NCBI GenBank assembly: GCA_002449595.1 | Contig: DJXE01000012.1 | Span: 1-6,423, forward strand | DNA: 6,423 bases | Direction of reading: 5' to 3' | From: Lachnospiraceae bacterium UBA7012 | Lineage (GTDB): Bacteria > Bacillota > Clostridia > Lachnospirales > Lachnospiraceae | Shown: piece after piece, positions 5,182 through 6,423 of the stretch | Layout: every line of letters starts with the position of its first letter | Numbering within the stretch: the stretch's first letter is position 1 | The notes under the pieces: generated by a model | Database searches by the model: none | Seen by the model: the letters and a program-made list of their open reading frames with translations, nothing else | What the model was told of the DNA's origin: nothing | Position numbers and translations under genes: made by a program

Positions 5182-5201
5182 CAATCATTTATTTGTGATT
5201 G
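5182..5201. repeat. Inverted repeat just upstream of the SIS gene start
   Basis: CAATCA (5182-5187) and TGATTG (5196-5201) flank an AT-rich 8-nt spacer and can be extended imperfectly to about 12 bp per arm. It ends 14 bp before the SIS start codon. It could be an operator or an RNA hairpin limiting ribosome access. No regulator can be named. Confidence 0.35.
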
Positions 5202-5214
5202 AATGATCCTTTCT

Positions 5215-5274
5215 CCCGGGGTTTCCGGGCTAATTCTCTCTCATATTTGATGGTATCCCGAAGAGATACGCATC
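5215..5274 (-). other. Two hairpins in the kinase-isomerase intergenic region
   Basis: Reading leftward after the kinase stop, the first hairpin pairs GATG plus GTATC with GATAC plus CATC (5274-5249), with one bulged base and a UUC-containing loop. The second is CCCGG/CCGGG (5229-5225 with 5219-5215) around 5 nt. Neither is followed by a U-tract in the leftward direction, so they are not good terminators. An mRNA-processing or stabilising role inside one operon is likelier. The 138-nt gap holds no gene I can support. Confidence 0.4.
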
Positions 5275-5305
5275 CAAGATTCTGCCAGACACTGCATCCC
5301 AGCTG

Positions 5306-6421
5306 TCAGGGATTCGGCCAGGTGCGCAGGCGCTCCGCGACTTGCGCAGGGGTGGCTGTGCCGGTCGTGTTGAGCTGCTGGATCGTGATCGATGAGATGC
5401 AGCAGGCGAGCCGCGCAGACTCGGCGCGCGTGAGGCCGAGGACGAGGCCTGTGACGAGACCGGCGTTGGTCGCGTCGCCGGCGCCGACGATATCGATCGG
5501 GCCTGTGACGCGGAAAGCGGGAACACGCGCGGGATACGCCGTGTCATCTTCAGCGGCGGCTCCTTCCGCTGCGGGGCGGCCCATCGCGATCATGCCCCTG
5601 CTGCCGGCGGTGATGAAGAGTTCGGCGTTCTGCTTTTCGCTGACCAGAGTGCCGAGTTCTTCGAGCTCATCCAGCGGCACGTCCGCGGCGTCCTCTTCGA
5701 TGTGGTCCACAGGCTTGCCCGCGAGCGCCATCAGCTCCTTGTGGTTGCACTTTACGATCATGTTGTGGTAGCCGTCCGCGAAAGAGCGCGAATCCGCGAA
5801 GAAAATGATCTCCGGATACTGCGGCGCGAGCGCAGACAGCTCCTGCCTCAGGTAATCTGTGACCGCGCCTTGATTGCGCTGGTAGTACTGGTCTGTAATG
5901 ATGACGGCATCGATCGCGTGGGCGGCCAAAAGGCTTTTCAGCTCATCGAGCATCTTCTCCTGCAGATCTGCCGGCGGCTCGAAATAATTGCGGAAGTCGA
6001 GGCGCCGCACCTCGTGGTAGACGCTGTCGCTCTCTTCCTCGCCGGCCGTCTCCTCCTTGCGCAGGAGTTTCATGTAAGTCGACGTGCAGATCCGCGGATC
6101 GCGCACCATGTGGCTGACGTCCGCGCCGATCTTTTCCAGCGCCATCACGAGCTCGAAGCCCTCTCCGTCCTCGCCGAGCAGGCCGATGCAAAAGACCTGC
6201 GTCCCGAGCGCGCGGAGATTGTTCGCGATCGTCCCGCCAACGCCGGCGGAGAGCTTCTTCCTGTGGAACTGGTAGGCTGCCTCGCCCGTCTCCGCGGAAG
6301 GCTCGTCCCTCACCGGGTCGCTGTAGATGTACTTATCCAGCGCATAATCGCCGAAAACTGCGACCCGCACTTCGCCGGTCCGCTCAAGTGCTTTACTTAT
6401 TTTTTCAATATCAAAGGCCAT
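5306..6421 (-). CDS. PfkB/ribokinase-family sugar kinase, HldE (RfaE) kinase-domain-like
   Basis: ATP-dependent sugar or sugar-phosphate kinase, cytoplasmic, 371 aa. Substrate-site motif FGDYALDKYIY (23-33); SAGVGGTIANNLRALG (58-73), corresponding to the PGGAANVAxNLxxLG loop of the HldE/RfaE kinase domain; CIGLLGEDGEG; T.TYMKLLRK followed by HEVRRLDF, matching the K.R....Q..RlD element of the heptose kinase group; ATP-site and catalytic signature DIVGAGDATNAG (310-321), with Asp316 the expected base. Two acidic/Ala-rich inserts (about 123-135 and 281-295) make it longer than a bare kinase domain (about 310-320). There is no fused cytidylyltransferase domain. The ATG at 6421 fits family starts, but only 2 nt lie beyond it, so RBS and promoter are unseen and the gene could begin further upstream. 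With the downstream isomerase it suggests heptose-1,7-bisphosphate-type chemistry, by inference. Confidence 0.88.
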   Translation of the reverse strand: MAFDIEKISKALERTGEVRVAVFGDYALDKYIYSDPVRDEPSAETGEAAYQFHRKKLSAGVGGTIANNLRALGTQVFCIGLLGEDGEGFELVMALEKIGADVSHMVRDPRICTSTYMKLLRKEETAGEEESDSVYHEVRRLDFRNYFEPPADLQEKMLDELKSLLAAHAIDAVIITDQYYQRNQGAVTDYLRQELSALAPQYPEIIFFADSRSFADGYHNMIVKCNHKELMALAGKPVDHIEEDAADVPLDELEELGTLVSEKQNAELFITAGSRGMIAMGRPAAEGAAAEDDTAYPARVPAFRVTGPIDIVGAGDATNAGLVTGLVLGLTRAESARLACCISSITIQQLNTTGTATPAQVAERLRTWPNP

Positions 6422-6423
6422 GG

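Noticed and set aside
4610..5206. 198-codon + strand open frame opposite the SIS gene
   Set aside because: It is the antisense shadow of a GC-rich gene. The minus strand has clear SIS motifs, while this frame has no RBS and a composition typical of a shadow.
1..6423. CRISPR array, insertion sequence, tRNA or rRNA gene
   Set aside because: No regularly spaced repeats, transposase motifs, terminal inverted repeats or tRNA/rRNA signatures were seen on either strand.

Overview
The window looks like a chromosomal segment of a GC-rich Bacillota species, probably a gut-type Clostridia. The evidence is a Firmicutes-style ECF-type queuosine-precursor transporter behind a preQ1-like leader, strong purine-rich ribosome binding sites, AT-rich intergenic regions between GC-rich genes, and Clostridia-like versions of RarA, the AraC regulator and the MoaF-like protein. 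This is an inference from content; no rRNA or other phylogenetic marker is present.

Left part (1-2421). The 5' portion of rarA (replication-fork AAA+ ATPase) runs leftward out of the window. Divergent from it, a promoter with a TTGACA box and an extended -10 drives a leader of about 130 nt. The leader carries a GC-rich stem and then a compact pseudoknot that sequesters the Shine-Dalgarno of queT; it fits a preQ1-I type riboswitch. queT is followed after 44 nt, with a small hairpin, by an MFS permease of the oxalate/monocarboxylate type, probably on the same transcript.

Centre (2425-3680). An AraC-family regulator is convergent with the MFS gene, with only 3 nt between the stop codons. Its upstream region of about 300 nt is unusually dense in signals. 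It has a 12-bp direct repeat 109 bp apart, an inverted partial copy, a nested inverted repeat around a 12-bp palindrome, and a perfect 9-3-9 palindrome between two outward-facing -10 boxes. The rightward promoter appears to make an orphan RNA of about 115 nt with three stem-loops that ends at an intrinsic terminator beside the stop codon of the next, oppositely oriented gene. This is the least explained part of the window.

Right part (3680-6421). Three leftward genes read pfkB-type sugar kinase, then GmhA-like SIS-domain phosphosugar isomerase, then a two-domain MoaF-like protein. Kinase plus isomerase resembles the first two steps of nucleotide-heptose synthesis, but no HldB/GmhB or glycosyltransferase partner is visible, so the substrate is open. 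The MoaF-like protein is translationally close to the isomerase (12-nt gap) and is probably functionally linked, perhaps through control by the neighbouring AraC regulator.
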